NCBI RefSeq assembly: GCF_000968685.2
Contig: NZ_LAKD02000001.1
Coordinates: forward strand, 372,001 to 436,000
Direction: 5' to 3'
DNA length: 64,000 nucleotides
Origin: Streptomyces antioxidans
Lineage (GTDB): Bacteria > Actinomycetota > Actinomycetes > Streptomycetales > Streptomycetaceae
Of this stretch, positions 36,578-45,118 are shown piece after piece; position 1 is the first letter of the stretch, and each line of letters opens with the position of its first letter. Below the pieces are notes generated by a model. That model did not search any database and was not told the origin of the DNA. It saw only the letters and a list, made by a program, of their open reading frames with translations. The position numbers were made by a program, and so were the translations under genes.

Positions 36578-38155
36578 ATGGCGGATTCATGGGCCACTCA
36601 GAGGGACGAACCCGGACGGAGGGCGGACGAACCCGGACGGCGGACAGACGGCCAGGGACGGCGGGCGGGCGGCACGGGCGGGCCGGGGGCGGATCTCCAT
36701 CTGGATCTGCCGCGGGGCGGCGGGACCGGGGTGCGGGACGCGCTCATCCGCGCCCTGCGCGACGCCGTCCGCGGCGGGCGGCTCGCCCCGGGCACCCGGC
36801 TGCCCTCCTCCCGCTCCCTCGCCGCCGACCTCGGCATCGCCCGGAACACCGTGGCGGACGCCTATGGGGAGCTGGTGGCAGAGGGCTGGCTGACGGCACG
36901 GCAGGGCTCGGGCACCTGGGTCGCCCGGCGCGTCGTGCCGCCCGAGCCCGCGCCGCCGCGTACGCCCCCGCCCGCCGCCGTGGCCGCCACCCGGCCCACC
37001 TACGATCTGCGGGCCGGACAGCCCGATCTCTCGGCCTTCCCCCGGTCCGCCTGGCTCTCCGCGGCCCGGCGCGCCCTGACCGTCGCTCCGAACGAGGCCT
37101 TCGGCTACGGCGACCCCGCCGGACGGCCCGAGCTGCGGCGGGTCTTGGCCGACTATCTGGCGCGCGCCCGCGGGGTGCGGGCCGCGCCCGAACGGATCGT
37201 GGTCTGTGCGGGGTTCGTCCAGGGGCTGGCCCTGCTCGGCAGGGTGCGGGCGAAGGCCGGTCACCGTGCGGTGGGCGTGGAGTCCTACGGGCTCGGCCTC
37301 TACTGGAACGTGCTGCGCGGGGCCGGGCTGCGCACCGTGCCGCTGCCGGTCGATCGGCGGGGCGCGCGGACGGCGGAGCTTGACCGGTCGGCCGGGCTGC
37401 GGACCGTTCTGCTCACCCCGGCGCATCAGTTCCCCACCGGGGTTCCGCTCCACCCCGACCGGCGCGCCGCCGTGGTCGACTGGGCGTCGAGGGTGGGCGG
37501 GCTGGTCCTGGAGGACGACTACGACGGGGAGTTCCGCTATGACCGTCACCCGGTCGGGGCGCTCCAGGGGCTCGATCCCGAGCATGTGGTCTATCTGGGC
37601 ACCGCCAGCAAGAGCCTGGCCCCCGCGCTGCGGCTGGCCTGGATGGTGGTGCCGGACCATCTGATGGACGACGTGCTGGCGGTCAAGGGGACCGGGGAGT
37701 GGCAGTCGGGCGCGCTGGACCAGCTGACACTCGCGGAGTTCATCGACTCCGGGGCGTACGACCGCCATGTGCGCGGCATGCGGACGCGCTATCGGCGGCG
37801 CCGCGACCAGTTGGTGGCGGCGCTCGCCGAACGCGCCCCACGGGTGCGGGTGACGGGCATCGCGGCGGGGCTGCACGCGGTGCTCCAACTGCCGCCGGGC
37901 ACCGAGCGGTCCGTGGTCCAGTGCGCGGACTGGCAGAGCCTCGCCCTGGACGGGCTGTCCCGCTTCCGCTACCGCGAGCGGCCGGAGCGGGAGCGGGAGC
38001 CGGAGCGGGGGCCCGATAAGCCCGGACCGGCCCCGGACGGCGAGCCGGACGGGGAGCCGGACGGGGCGTCGGATGCGCTGGTCTTCGCCTATGGGGCACC
38101 GCCCGACCACGCCTTCACGGGCGCCCTGGAGGCACTGTGCCGGGTGCTGCCCTGA
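36578..38155 (+). CDS. MocR-type transcription factor (GntR HTH + aminotransferase fold)
   Basis: 525 residues. A hydrophilic N-terminus (~45 residues) precedes a GntR winged helix (ALIRALRDAVRGGRLAPGTRLPSSRSLAADLGIARNTVADAYGELVAEGW). A fold-type I aminotransferase domain fills the rest; YLGTASKSLAPALRLAW contains the PLP-binding Lys. Near residues 465-495 there is a Glu/Arg/Pro-rich low-complexity insert. MocR proteins sense PLP or amino acids and often control the divergent gene. TATGGT about nine bases before the ATG hints at a leaderless mRNA. Confidence 0.92.
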   Translation: MADSWATQRDEPGRRADEPGRRTDGQGRRAGGTGGPGADLHLDLPRGGGTGVRDALIRALRDAVRGGRLAPGTRLPSSRSLAADLGIARNTVADAYGELVAEGWLTARQGSGTWVARRVVPPEPAPPRTPPPAAVAATRPTYDLRAGQPDLSAFPRSAWLSAARRALTVAPNEAFGYGDPAGRPELRRVLADYLARARGVRAAPERIVVCAGFVQGLALLGRVRAKAGHRAVGVESYGLGLYWNVLRGAGLRTVPLPVDRRGARTAELDRSAGLRTVLLTPAHQFPTGVPLHPDRRAAVVDWASRVGGLVLEDDYDGEFRYDRHPVGALQGLDPEHVVYLGTASKSLAPALRLAWMVVPDHLMDDVLAVKGTGEWQSGALDQLTLAEFIDSGAYDRHVRGMRTRYRRRRDQLVAALAERAPRVRVTGIAAGLHAVLQLPPGTERSVVQCADWQSLALDGLSRFRYRERPEREREPERGPDKPGPAPDGEPDGEPDGASDALVFAYGAPPDHAFTGALEALCRVLP

Positions 38156-38181
38156 CGCCGCCTCCCGTGCGCGGGACCGGG

Positions 38182-39402
38182 TCACTCGGCCAGCACCGCC
38201 CTCAGCTGATCCAGCCCCCACTCCAGATCCTCCTCGCTGATCACCAGCGGCGGGGCGATCCGGATCGTGGCGCCGTGGGTGTCCTTGACCAGCACTCCGC
38301 GGTCCATCAGCCGCTCGGAGATCTGCCGCCCGGTGCCCCGCGAGGGCTCGATGTCCACCCCCGCCCACAGCCCCCGGCCGCGCACCTCCTGAACGCCCCT
38401 TCCCCGCAACAGGCCCAGCTCCCGGTGGAGCAGCTGGCCCAGGGTGGCCGAGTGCCGCTGGAACTCCCCGGTCCGCACCATCGCGATGACCTCCAGGGCG
38501 ATCGCGCAGGCGAGCGGGGAGCCGCCGAAGGTGGAGCCGTGCTCCCCGGGGCGGTGCACCCCGAGCACCTCGCGGGAGGACACCACCGCCGACACCGGCA
38601 CCACCCCGCCGCCCAGCGCCTTGCCCAGCACATAGACATCGGGGACCACACCCTCGTGCTCACAGGCGAAGGTGGTGCCGGTGCGGCCGAGGCCCGACTG
38701 GATCTCATCGGCGATGAACAGCACATTCCGCTCCCGGGTGAGCTCCCGGACCCCGGTCAGATAGCCGGGCGGCGGCACCACCACCCCCGCCTCGCCCTGG
38801 ATCGGCTCCAGCAGCACCGCCACCGTCTCCTCGGGCGCGGCGTCGAGCGTCGCCTCCATCGAGGCCAGATCCCCGTACGGCACGATCGAGAACCCCGGGG
38901 TGAAGGGGCCGTGGTCGGCACGGGCCTCCGGATCGGTGGAGAAGCTGATGAGGGTGGTCGTCCGGCCGTGGAAGTTGTTCGCGGCGGCGATGATCCTGGC
39001 CCGGCCGTCCGGGACGCCCTTGATCCGATAGCCCCATTTGCGGGCGGTCTTGACGGCCGTCTCCACCGCCTCCGCGCCCGTGTTCATGGGCAGCACCAGC
39101 TCCATGCCGCACAGCTCGGCCAGCTCGGAGCAGAAGGCACCGAACCGGTCGTGGTGGAACGCGCGGGAGGTGAGGGTGACCCGGTCCAGCTGGGCCTTGG
39201 CGGCCTCGATCAGCCGGCGGTTGCGGTGCCCGAAGTTGAGCGCCGAGTATCCGGCGAGCAGATCGAGATGGCGGCGGCCCTCGACATCGGTCATCCAGGC
39301 GCCTTCGGCGGATGCGACGACGACCGGCAGCGGATGGTAGTTGTGCGCGCCATGGGCCTCGGTGGCGGCGATGGCCCGCTCCGCGGAGCGTCCCGGTCCC
39401 AT
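38182..39402 (-). CDS. rocD: Ornithine aminotransferase
   Basis: 406 residues with ATG behind AAGGAGG. It converts ornithine and 2-oxoglutarate to glutamate semialdehyde and glutamate. Class III aminotransferase motifs: NTGAEAVETAVKTARKWGY, NFHGRTTTLISFS, the cofactor aspartate in LFIADEIQSGLGRTG and the PLP Lys in YVLGKALGGG. GSTFGGSPLACA is conserved. It is divergent from glyA, with 169 bases between the starts. Confidence 0.94.
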   Translation of the reverse strand: MGPGRSAERAIAATEAHGAHNYHPLPVVVASAEGAWMTDVEGRRHLDLLAGYSALNFGHRNRRLIEAAKAQLDRVTLTSRAFHHDRFGAFCSELAELCGMELVLPMNTGAEAVETAVKTARKWGYRIKGVPDGRARIIAAANNFHGRTTTLISFSTDPEARADHGPFTPGFSIVPYGDLASMEATLDAAPEETVAVLLEPIQGEAGVVVPPPGYLTGVRELTRERNVLFIADEIQSGLGRTGTTFACEHEGVVPDVYVLGKALGGGVVPVSAVVSSREVLGVHRPGEHGSTFGGSPLACAIALEVIAMVRTGEFQRHSATLGQLLHRELGLLRGRGVQEVRGRGLWAGVDIEPSRGTGRQISERLMDRGVLVKDTHGATIRIAPPLVISEEDLEWGLDQLRAVLAE

Positions 39403-39403
39403 C

Positions 39404-39431
39404 TTGTCCTCCTTGTCTCACTAGCTAGAGT
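39404..39431 (+). promoter_or_regulatory. Candidate glyA promoter; CTAGCTAG element
   Basis: TTGTCC (39404-39409), 16 bases, TAGAGT (39426-39431). The -10 fits TAGRRT. It overlaps CTAGCTAG (39421-39428), a palindrome built of the tetramer CTAG, which is rare in this genome, placed 19 bases before the divergent rocD ATG. The predicted glyA leader is about 130 bases. Confidence 0.4.
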
Positions 39432-39571
39432 GGGGGTGCGCACCGTGACTGGCGAGCCGAGCGTGGAACCGACCACGAGGAAGCGATGCGCGGCCATAGC
39501 GCCACGAGGTGCCGCCCGCCTGGGCACCCCGGGACACGACCGGACCGTCACCGATCGCCCCGGAGGACTCG

Positions 39572-40843
39572 ATGAGCCCGCCCCTGTCCCATCCCGCCCT
39601 GCTCGCCGCCGACCCCGAACTGGCCTCCCTCGTCGGCTCCGAGGAGCTGCTGCAGTCCGAGACCCTGCGCCTGATCCCGAGCGAGAACTATGTCTCCGCC
39701 GCCGTCCTGGAGGCCTCCGGGACGGTGCTGCAGAACAAGTACAGCGAGGGCTACCCGGGCCGCCGCTACTACGAGGGCCAGCAGGTCATCGACCAGGTGG
39801 AGACCCTGGCGGTCAACCGGGCCAAGGCCGTCTTCGGCGCCGAGCACGCCAATGTCCAGCCCTACTCCGGCTCACCCGCCAACCTCGCGGCCTATCTGGC
39901 CTTCGCCCGGCCCGGTGACACCGTGATGGGCATGTCACTGCCCATGGGCGGCCATCTCACTCACGGCTGGGGCGTCTCCGCCACCGGCACCTGGTTCCGC
40001 GGCGTCCAGTACGGGGTGCGGCAGGACACCGGCGCGATCGACTTCGACCAGGTGCGCGAGCTGGCCCAGACGGAGCGGCCCAAGCTGATCTTCTGCGGTG
40101 GCACGGCGGTGCCCCGCACGATCGACTTCGCCGCCTTCGCGGAGATCGCCCGCGAGATGGACGCGGTGCTCGTGGCCGATATCGCGCATATCGCCGGTCT
40201 GATCGCGGGCGGCGCCCATCCCTCGCCCGTCCCGTACGCCGATGTCATCTCCACCACCACCCATAAGACGCTCCGGGGTCCGCGCGGCGCGATGCTGATG
40301 TCGCGCGAAGCCCATGCCAAGGCCATCGACAAGGCCGTCTTCCCCGGGCTCCAGGGCGGCCCGCACAACCAGACCACCGCCGCCATCGCGGTGGCCCTGC
40401 ACGAGGCCGCCCAGCCCGCCTTCCGTGACTACGCCCGGGCCGTGGTCACCAACGCCAAGGCGCTCGCCGGGGAACTGCTCGCCCGCGGCTTCGATCTGGT
40501 CTCCGGCGGCACCGACAACCATCTGATCCTGATGGACCTGACGCCCAAGGAGGTGCCGGGCAAGGTCGCGGCCAAGGCGCTGGACCAGGCCGGGATCGTG
40601 GTGAACTACAACACCGTCCCGTACGACCCGCGCAAGCCCTTCGACCCCTCCGGTATCCGGATCGGCACCCCCTCCCTCACCTCGCGCGGTCTGTCCACCG
40701 AGCACATGCCCGCCGTGGCCGACTGGATCGACCGCGGGGTGACCGCCGCGAAGAGCGGTGACGAGGGCACCCTCGCCAAGATCAGGGCCGAGGTGTCCGA
40801 GCTGATGGCGGCCTACCCGGCGCCCGGTCTGCCGACCGGCTGA
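39572..40843 (+). CDS. glyA: Serine hydroxymethyltransferase
   Basis: 423 residues; ATG behind CGGAGGA. It interconverts serine and glycine with THF, supplying methylene-THF. Conserved motifs: LRLIPSENYVSAAVLEASG, YPGRRYYEGQQ, ANVQPYSGSPAN and the PLP Lys at K232 in STTTHKTLRGPRG. No glycine riboswitch motif was found in its ~130-bp leader. A perfect 11-bp hairpin 17 bases after the stop ends transcription. Confidence 0.95.
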   Translation: MSPPLSHPALLAADPELASLVGSEELLQSETLRLIPSENYVSAAVLEASGTVLQNKYSEGYPGRRYYEGQQVIDQVETLAVNRAKAVFGAEHANVQPYSGSPANLAAYLAFARPGDTVMGMSLPMGGHLTHGWGVSATGTWFRGVQYGVRQDTGAIDFDQVRELAQTERPKLIFCGGTAVPRTIDFAAFAEIAREMDAVLVADIAHIAGLIAGGAHPSPVPYADVISTTTHKTLRGPRGAMLMSREAHAKAIDKAVFPGLQGGPHNQTTAAIAVALHEAAQPAFRDYARAVVTNAKALAGELLARGFDLVSGGTDNHLILMDLTPKEVPGKVAAKALDQAGIVVNYNTVPYDPRKPFDPSGIRIGTPSLTSRGLSTEHMPAVADWIDRGVTAAKSGDEGTLAKIRAEVSELMAAYPAPGLPTG

Positions 40844-41183
40844 CCCCCGGCGCGGGGCCCTGCCCGGCCTCCAGGCCGGGCAGCGGCCGCCACCACTGCT
40901 CCTCCCGGATCCGGTCGGCGTCGGTCACCGGCACCGGCACCGGCAGGCCCACGATCCGGGCGAGCACCCGCTCGACCAGCGTCTCCCGGCCCTCCAGCCG
41001 GACGCCCTCCAGCGGGACGGCGTCCGGCAGGACGGCGTCCGTCGACGCCCCCGGGAGCGCGCTGCCCTGCGGCTGCACGCGGCCCGTCCGCGGCCCGCCG
41101 GGCCGCGACGGTCCGCCGGAGGGCGGTATCCCCGGCCCCCGCCCGAGTGCCCGCAGCTCTCCGGGCAGCCCTTCCTCGGCCAT
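40782..41183 (-). CDS. Unknown protein overlapping sigma gene out of frame
   Basis: 133 residues from ATG 41183 (GGGAAGG eight bases upstream). This frame has the high third-position G+C of real genes here, and its middle ([32 protein letters not shown]) reads like natural protein, whereas the overlapping sigma-gene frame there becomes Arg/Ala/Gly-rich. The pattern RALGR...LVERVLARI resembles short cytosolic parts of proteins encoded behind ECF sigma genes, but no TM helix is seen. Its 3' end overlaps the end of convergent glyA and the glyA terminator, so the true end may differ. Confidence 0.5.
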   Translation of the reverse strand: MAEEGLPGELRALGRGPGIPPSGGPSRPGGPRTGRVQPQGSALPGASTDAVLPDAVPLEGVRLEGRETLVERVLARIVGLPVPVPVTDADRIREEQWWRPLPGLEAGQGPAPGVSRSADRAPGRPPSARTPRP

Positions 41184-41814
41184 CTCCTTCGCCTTCCCAC
41201 TCCATCTCATCCGCCGTCTCCATCCCGTTCTCGGCCGTCTCCATCCCGGTCTCCGACGGCCCCAGCAGTTGCTCCAGCCGTCTCAGGGCGCGGCTCAGCC
41301 GCGACTTCACCGTGCCGCGCGGCCAGCCCAGCGCCCCCGCGGTCTCCGCCTCGTCCAGATCCAGCAGATAGCGGTAGACCACCACCCGCCGCTGCGGCTC
41401 GCTCAGCTTCTCCAGCGCGGCCAGCAGCCGCGCCCGCCGCTCGCCCGCCAGCGCCACGGCCGCCGGATCGGCCGATTCCGGTATCACCGGCTCGGTCCCG
41501 GCCAGCAGCGCCCCCTCCCGGTCGGCCGCCGTGCGCCTCCGGCGGGCCGAGCGCACCGCGTTACTCGTCTCATGGGCGACGATCCGCAGCAGCCAGGGGC
41601 GGAACGCCGCCTCGCTCTGGAACCGCCCGAGCGCGAGATACGCCTTCACAAAGGCGTCCTGCACCACATCCTCGGCATCCGCGCCCGCCCCGAGCAGCCG
41701 GGCGGTGCGGTGCGCGAGCGGCGCATGGGCCCGCACCAGCTCGGCGTACGCCTCGGCGTCACCGGCCCGCACCCGCTCGATGATCTGTGCTTCACCAGTC
41801 CTCACACATCTCAT
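40813..41814 (-). CDS. ECF-type sigma factor with unusual C-terminal run-on
   Basis: ATG 41814 (or GTG 41805) starts a sigma-70 family protein. Region 2 is [45 protein letters not shown] (in part [13 protein letters not shown]); region 4 is [45 protein letters not shown] (core [14 protein letters not shown]). Functional sigma sequence ends about 41230; after [11 protein letters not shown] the frame continues for ~125 codons with poor codon bias, antiphase to a better-looking frame. Either the stop was lost or an indel altered the frame. Divergent from trpS with about 46 bases between starts. Confidence 0.68.
   Translation of the reverse strand: MRCVRTGEAQIIERVRAGDAEAYAELVRAHAPLAHRTARLLGAGADAEDVVQDAFVKAYLALGRFQSEAAFRPWLLRIVAHETSNAVRSARRRRTAADREGALLAGTEPVIPESADPAAVALAGERRARLLAALEKLSEPQRRVVVYRYLLDLDEAETAGALGWPRGTVKSRLSRALRRLEQLLGPSETGMETAENGMETADEMEWEGEGDGRGRAARRAAGTRAGAGDTALRRTVAARRAADGPRAAAGQRAPGGVDGRRPAGRRPAGGRPAGGPGDAGRAGARPDRGPAGAGAGDRRRPDPGGAVVAAAARPGGRAGPRAGGQPVGRPGAG
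40860..40883 (+). terminator. glyA terminator
   Basis: CTGCCCGGCCT (40860-40870) pairs perfectly with AGGCCGGGCAG (40873-40883) around CC. It also lies inside the two overlapping minus-strand frames. Confidence 0.8.
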
Positions 41815-41860
41815 ACACCGGCGGACGGAGTCTGGTTCCACACCTGAGAGAATGGGTGCC

Positions 41861-42874
41861 ATGGCCCTCGATCGTCCCCGTGCGCTCTCTGGTATCCAGC
41901 CCACCGCAGGTTCCTTCCACCTCGGCAACTACCTCGGCGCGATCCGGCAGTACGTCGCGCTGCAGGAGACCCACGACGCGTTCTACACCGTGGTCGACCT
42001 GCATGCGATCACCGTGCCGCAGGATCCGGCGGAGCTGCGCGCCAACAGCCGGCTCGCCGCCGCCCAGCTGCTCGCCTCCGGACTGGACCCGGACCGCTGC
42101 ACGCTCTTCATCCAGAGCCATGTGCCCGAGCACGCCCAGCTCGGATGGGTGATGAACTGTCTCACCGGCTTCGGCGAGGCGTCCCGGATGACGCAGTTCA
42201 AGGACAAGTCGGCCAGGCACGGCGCGGACCGGGCCACCGTCGGCCTCTTCACCTATCCGATCCTCCAGGTCGCGGACATCCTGCTCTACCAGGCCAACCA
42301 CGTCCCCGTCGGCGAGGACCAGCGCCAGCACATCGAGCTCACCCGCGATCTGGCCGACCGCTTCAACGGCCGGTTCGGCGAGACCTTCACCGTCCCCGAG
42401 CCGTACATCGTCAAGGAGACGGGAAGGATCTACGACCTCCAGGACCCGGCGATCAAGATGAGCAAGTCGGCGTCCACACCGAAGGGCATCGTCAACCTCC
42501 TCGACGAGCCCAAGGTCTCGGCGAAGAAGATCAAGAGCGCGGTGACCGACCTCGAGACGGAGATCCGTTTCGACGAGGAGAAGAAGCCGGGCGTCAGCAA
42601 TCTGCTGACGATCTACTCCACTCTGACCGGCGCCGCCATCGCGGAGTTGGAGCGCCGCTACGAGGGCAAGGGCTACGGCGCGCTCAAGACCGATCTGTCC
42701 GAGGTGCTGATCGAGTGGGTCACGCCGTTTCGCGAGCGGACCCAGGAATACCTGGGCGACCCCGCGATGTTGGACGGAATCCTGGCCAAGGGCGCGGACA
42801 AGGCCCGGGCCGTCGCCGCCGAGACGCTGGCCGCCGCCTACGACAAGGTGGGCTTCCTGCCCGCCGCGCGCTGA
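41861..42874 (+). CDS. trpS: Tryptophanyl-tRNA synthetase
   Basis: 337 residues from ATG 41861 (ATG 41852 is also possible; only a GAGAG lies upstream). Class I aaRS motifs are clear: [18 protein letters not shown] with the HIGH-type HLGN, and KMSKSAS in [30 protein letters not shown] and [18 protein letters not shown] form the Trp-binding/catalytic pocket. It charges tRNA-Trp. Streptomyces often carry a second copy linked to antibiotics; this one sits in the conserved housekeeping neighbourhood. Confidence 0.95.
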   Translation: MALDRPRALSGIQPTAGSFHLGNYLGAIRQYVALQETHDAFYTVVDLHAITVPQDPAELRANSRLAAAQLLASGLDPDRCTLFIQSHVPEHAQLGWVMNCLTGFGEASRMTQFKDKSARHGADRATVGLFTYPILQVADILLYQANHVPVGEDQRQHIELTRDLADRFNGRFGETFTVPEPYIVKETGRIYDLQDPAIKMSKSASTPKGIVNLLDEPKVSAKKIKSAVTDLETEIRFDEEKKPGVSNLLTIYSTLTGAAIAELERRYEGKGYGALKTDLSEVLIEWVTPFRERTQEYLGDPAMLDGILAKGADKARAVAAETLAAAYDKVGFLPAAR

Positions 42875-43110
42875 GCGGCACGCCGGGCGCCGTGCGTACC
42901 GCCCGGTGAGCACGGCACACCCCGCGCCCGTATGGATACAGACCCGCGCGGGCAGCGGAACACACCGGTCCGGCTCCCTGACCAGGGAGTCTTTGGGCGG
43001 GTGTGCCGAAGGACCGAGGAATCTAGCCGCGAAGGCGGCGCAGCCGCCACACTGACACGGGTGCAGCGGCCAGAACCCAGCAGCCCGGGAGGGCCAGGAG
43101 GGAGAACGCA
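42875..43110. other. Intergenic region trpS to 2H gene
   Basis: It holds small hairpins CTCCCT-GACC-AGGGAG (42974-42989, followed by TCTTTG, a possible trpS terminator) and GGCGGC-GCA-GCCGCC (43034-43048). No gene was recognised. Confidence 0.45.
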
Positions 43111-43710
43111 GTGGGGACCGTAACGCTCGGCGTTTCGATCGCGGTCCCGGAGCCCTACGGCAGCTTCCTCCAGGAGCGGCGCGCGGGCTTCGGGGACCCG
43201 GCCGCCCATGGCATCCCCACGCATGTCACCCTGCTGCCACCGACCGAGGTCGACGCCTCGGCGCTGCCCGCCGTGGAGGACCACCTGGCGCGGGTCGCGG
43301 CCGAGGGACGGCCGTTCCCGATGCGGCTGGAGGGCACCGGCACCTTCCGGCCGCTCTCACCGGTGGTCTTCGTCAGGATCGCGGAGGGCGCGGAGGAGTG
43401 CGCGGCGCTCCAGGAGCGGATCCGGGCCGAGTCCGGGCCGTGCGCGCGTGAGCTGCAGTTCCCGTACCACCCGCATGTCACGGTCGCGCACGGCATTGAC
43501 GAGGAGGCGATGGACCGGGCGTTCGCGGAGCTCAAGGGGTACGAGGCCGCCTGGACGATCACCGGCTTCGCGCTGTACGAGCAGGGGGCGGACGGAGTCT
43601 GGCGGCTGGACCGCGAATACCCCTTCGGGGCGGATGAACAGCCGGGCGGTGCGCCGCCCGTGGTGCCCCGTCAGGTGGACCTCTCCCGCCCGGCGGCGCC
43701 CTCTCACTGA
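43111..43710 (+). CDS. 2'-5' RNA ligase-like 2H phosphoesterase
   Basis: 199 residues, GTG behind GGAGGGAG. The two His-x-Thr motifs of the 2H superfamily are present: HVTLLPP near residue 36 and HVTVAHG near 124. Members ligate RNA ends or open 2',3'-cyclic phosphates; the cellular substrate here is unknown. The stop codon is the beginning of an 11-bp terminator stem. The next gene encodes YihY, a common pairing in Streptomyces. Confidence 0.88.
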   Translation: MGTVTLGVSIAVPEPYGSFLQERRAGFGDPAAHGIPTHVTLLPPTEVDASALPAVEDHLARVAAEGRPFPMRLEGTGTFRPLSPVVFVRIAEGAEECAALQERIRAESGPCARELQFPYHPHVTVAHGIDEEAMDRAFAELKGYEAAWTITGFALYEQGADGVWRLDREYPFGADEQPGGAPPVVPRQVDLSRPAAPSH

Positions 43711-43731
43711 GCGTTCCGCCGGAACGCTCAG
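43707..43731 (+). terminator. Terminator overlapping the 2H gene stop
   Basis: CTGAGCGTTCC (43707-43717) pairs perfectly with GGAACGCTCAG (43721-43731), loop GCC. The TGA stop lies in the left arm. Confidence 0.82.
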
Positions 43732-44044
43732 CCGGGGTCACGGCGTGTCAGCCATCCGGGCGCCCGCCGTGGTTGGTCGCGCCCACGCGGCGGGCCGCAC
43801 ATCGACACGGCCCGCGCCCTTACGGTGCCCGCTCAAGCGGAAGACGGCCCGGGGCAGCAGACGACCCCCTTCATGGAGGGGAACGTATCCTCCCGATCAG
43901 GGGCATATGGAGTGATCGTGCGTCCGTATGCACGCCCTCACCGAAAAGAGTGATGAGGGGAGCGCCGGTCCGGGGAACCCGGATATCCGTACGCGCGTCC
44001 GGCGCGCCGAGGAGTGACAACACGCGGAAGGGTAGTTTCTGATC
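43711..44044. other. 334-bp intergenic region upstream of yihY-like gene
   Basis: Beyond the terminator it is an unremarkable GC-rich stretch with AT-richer sequence before the ATG (GGGTAGTTTCTGATC). I see no clear promoter boxes and no gene with genome-like codon use. Confidence 0.4.
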
Positions 44045-45067
44045 ATGGAATCGTTGACCCGGCTGCCTGTCGTCGGCCCCGCCCTGGCCTGGCTGATGCG
44101 CACCCGCGCCTGGCGTAGCTACGAACGGCTCGACCGCGTCCACTGGTCCCGGCTCGCCGCCGCGATCACGTTCACCAGCTTCATCGCCTTCTTCCCGCTC
44201 ATCGCCGTGGGGGCGGCGATCGGCGCGGCGACGCTCAGCCGGTCGCAGATGGCGCAGCTCCAGAAGAAGCTCGCCCAGCAGATCCCCGGCATCTCCGGCC
44301 AGCTCGACCTGGGCGCGCTGGTCCAGAACGCCGCCACGATCGGGGTCGTCGCGGGCGCCCTGCTGCTGTTCACCGGCATCAGCTGGGTGGGCTCGCTGCG
44401 CGAGTGCCTGCGGGCCGTATGGGAGCTGGAGGAGGACCCCGGCAATCCGCTGGTACGCAAGGTCAAGGACGCGTTCGTACTGATCGGGCTGGGCGGGGTG
44501 GCGCTCGTGTCGTTCGCCGTGTCCGCCCTGGCCGCCACCGCCGTGGGCCGGGTCGCCCGGCTCATCGGCATCCCCGAGAACGGGATCGGCGGCTGGCTGC
44601 TGCGGATCGCCGCGTTCCTCATCGCCGTCGGCGCCGACTTCCTGCTGCTGTGCTACGTACTGACCTGGCTCCCCGGCGTGGAGCCGCCCCGCCATACGGT
44701 CGCGGTCGCCGCGCTCATCGGGGCGATCGGCTTCGAACTGCTCAAGCTACTGCTCAGCAGCTATCTGAAGGACGTGGCGGCCAAGAGCATGTACGGGGCG
44801 TTCGGCGTGCCCATCGCGCTGCTGCTGTGGATCAACTTCACCGCGAAACTCACGCTGTACTGCGCGGCCTGGACCGCCACCCCGCCCGCCGCCCAGGCCG
44901 AGGACGAGGCGGAGTGGGCGGCCGAGGCGGACAAGGCCCAGCCGTCCGAGGAGCCGTCGGAGCCGTCGGAGCCGTCCGAGGGGCCGTCCGGGTCGTCAGG
45001 ACCGCCCGAGCCCGAGGGCGAGAAGCACCGCGCCGGCGGGCCCGAAGGCCCGTCGGCGGCGGCGTGA
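44045..45067 (+). CDS. YihY/BrkB family inner-membrane protein
   Basis: 340 residues with about six TM helices: AAAITFTSFIAFFPLIAVGAAIG, IGVVAGALLLFTGISWVGSL, AFVLIGLGGVALVSFAVSALAAT, LLRIAAFLIAVGADFLLLCYVLTWL, AVAALIGAIGFELLKLLLSSYL, GVPIALLLWINFTAKLTLYC. These are the family pattern (UPF0761). The charged C-terminal ~70 residues have SEEPSEPSEPSEGPSG repeats and look disordered. Once called ribonuclease BN, the family has no established activity. It converges on a D,D-carboxypeptidase gene. Confidence 0.92.
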   Translation: MESLTRLPVVGPALAWLMRTRAWRSYERLDRVHWSRLAAAITFTSFIAFFPLIAVGAAIGAATLSRSQMAQLQKKLAQQIPGISGQLDLGALVQNAATIGVVAGALLLFTGISWVGSLRECLRAVWELEEDPGNPLVRKVKDAFVLIGLGGVALVSFAVSALAATAVGRVARLIGIPENGIGGWLLRIAAFLIAVGADFLLLCYVLTWLPGVEPPRHTVAVAALIGAIGFELLKLLLSSYLKDVAAKSMYGAFGVPIALLLWINFTAKLTLYCAAWTATPPAAQAEDEAEWAAEADKAQPSEEPSEPSEPSEGPSGSSGPPEPEGEKHRAGGPEGPSAAA

Positions 45068-45118
45068 CAACGAACGGCAGCGGCCGTAAGGCGCCCACGG
45101 CGACCGTAAGGGCGTCGC

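Noticed and set aside
39403..39571. Glycine riboswitch before glyA
   Set aside because: Searched by eye for the conserved GGAGAG and GCGGCCGAAGGAGCAA-like core; neither is present.
41861..42874. Antibiotic-resistance type second TrpRS
   Set aside because: Sequence and housekeeping neighbours fit the primary enzyme; no nearby resistance or biosynthetic genes.
42875..43110. tRNA gene after trpS
   Set aside because: Only short GC hairpins; no cloverleaf and no TTCGANTC T-loop.
43773..44042. 89-codon open frame upstream of the YihY gene
   Set aside because: Arg/Gly/Ser-rich, no third-base G/C bias, no ribosome site.
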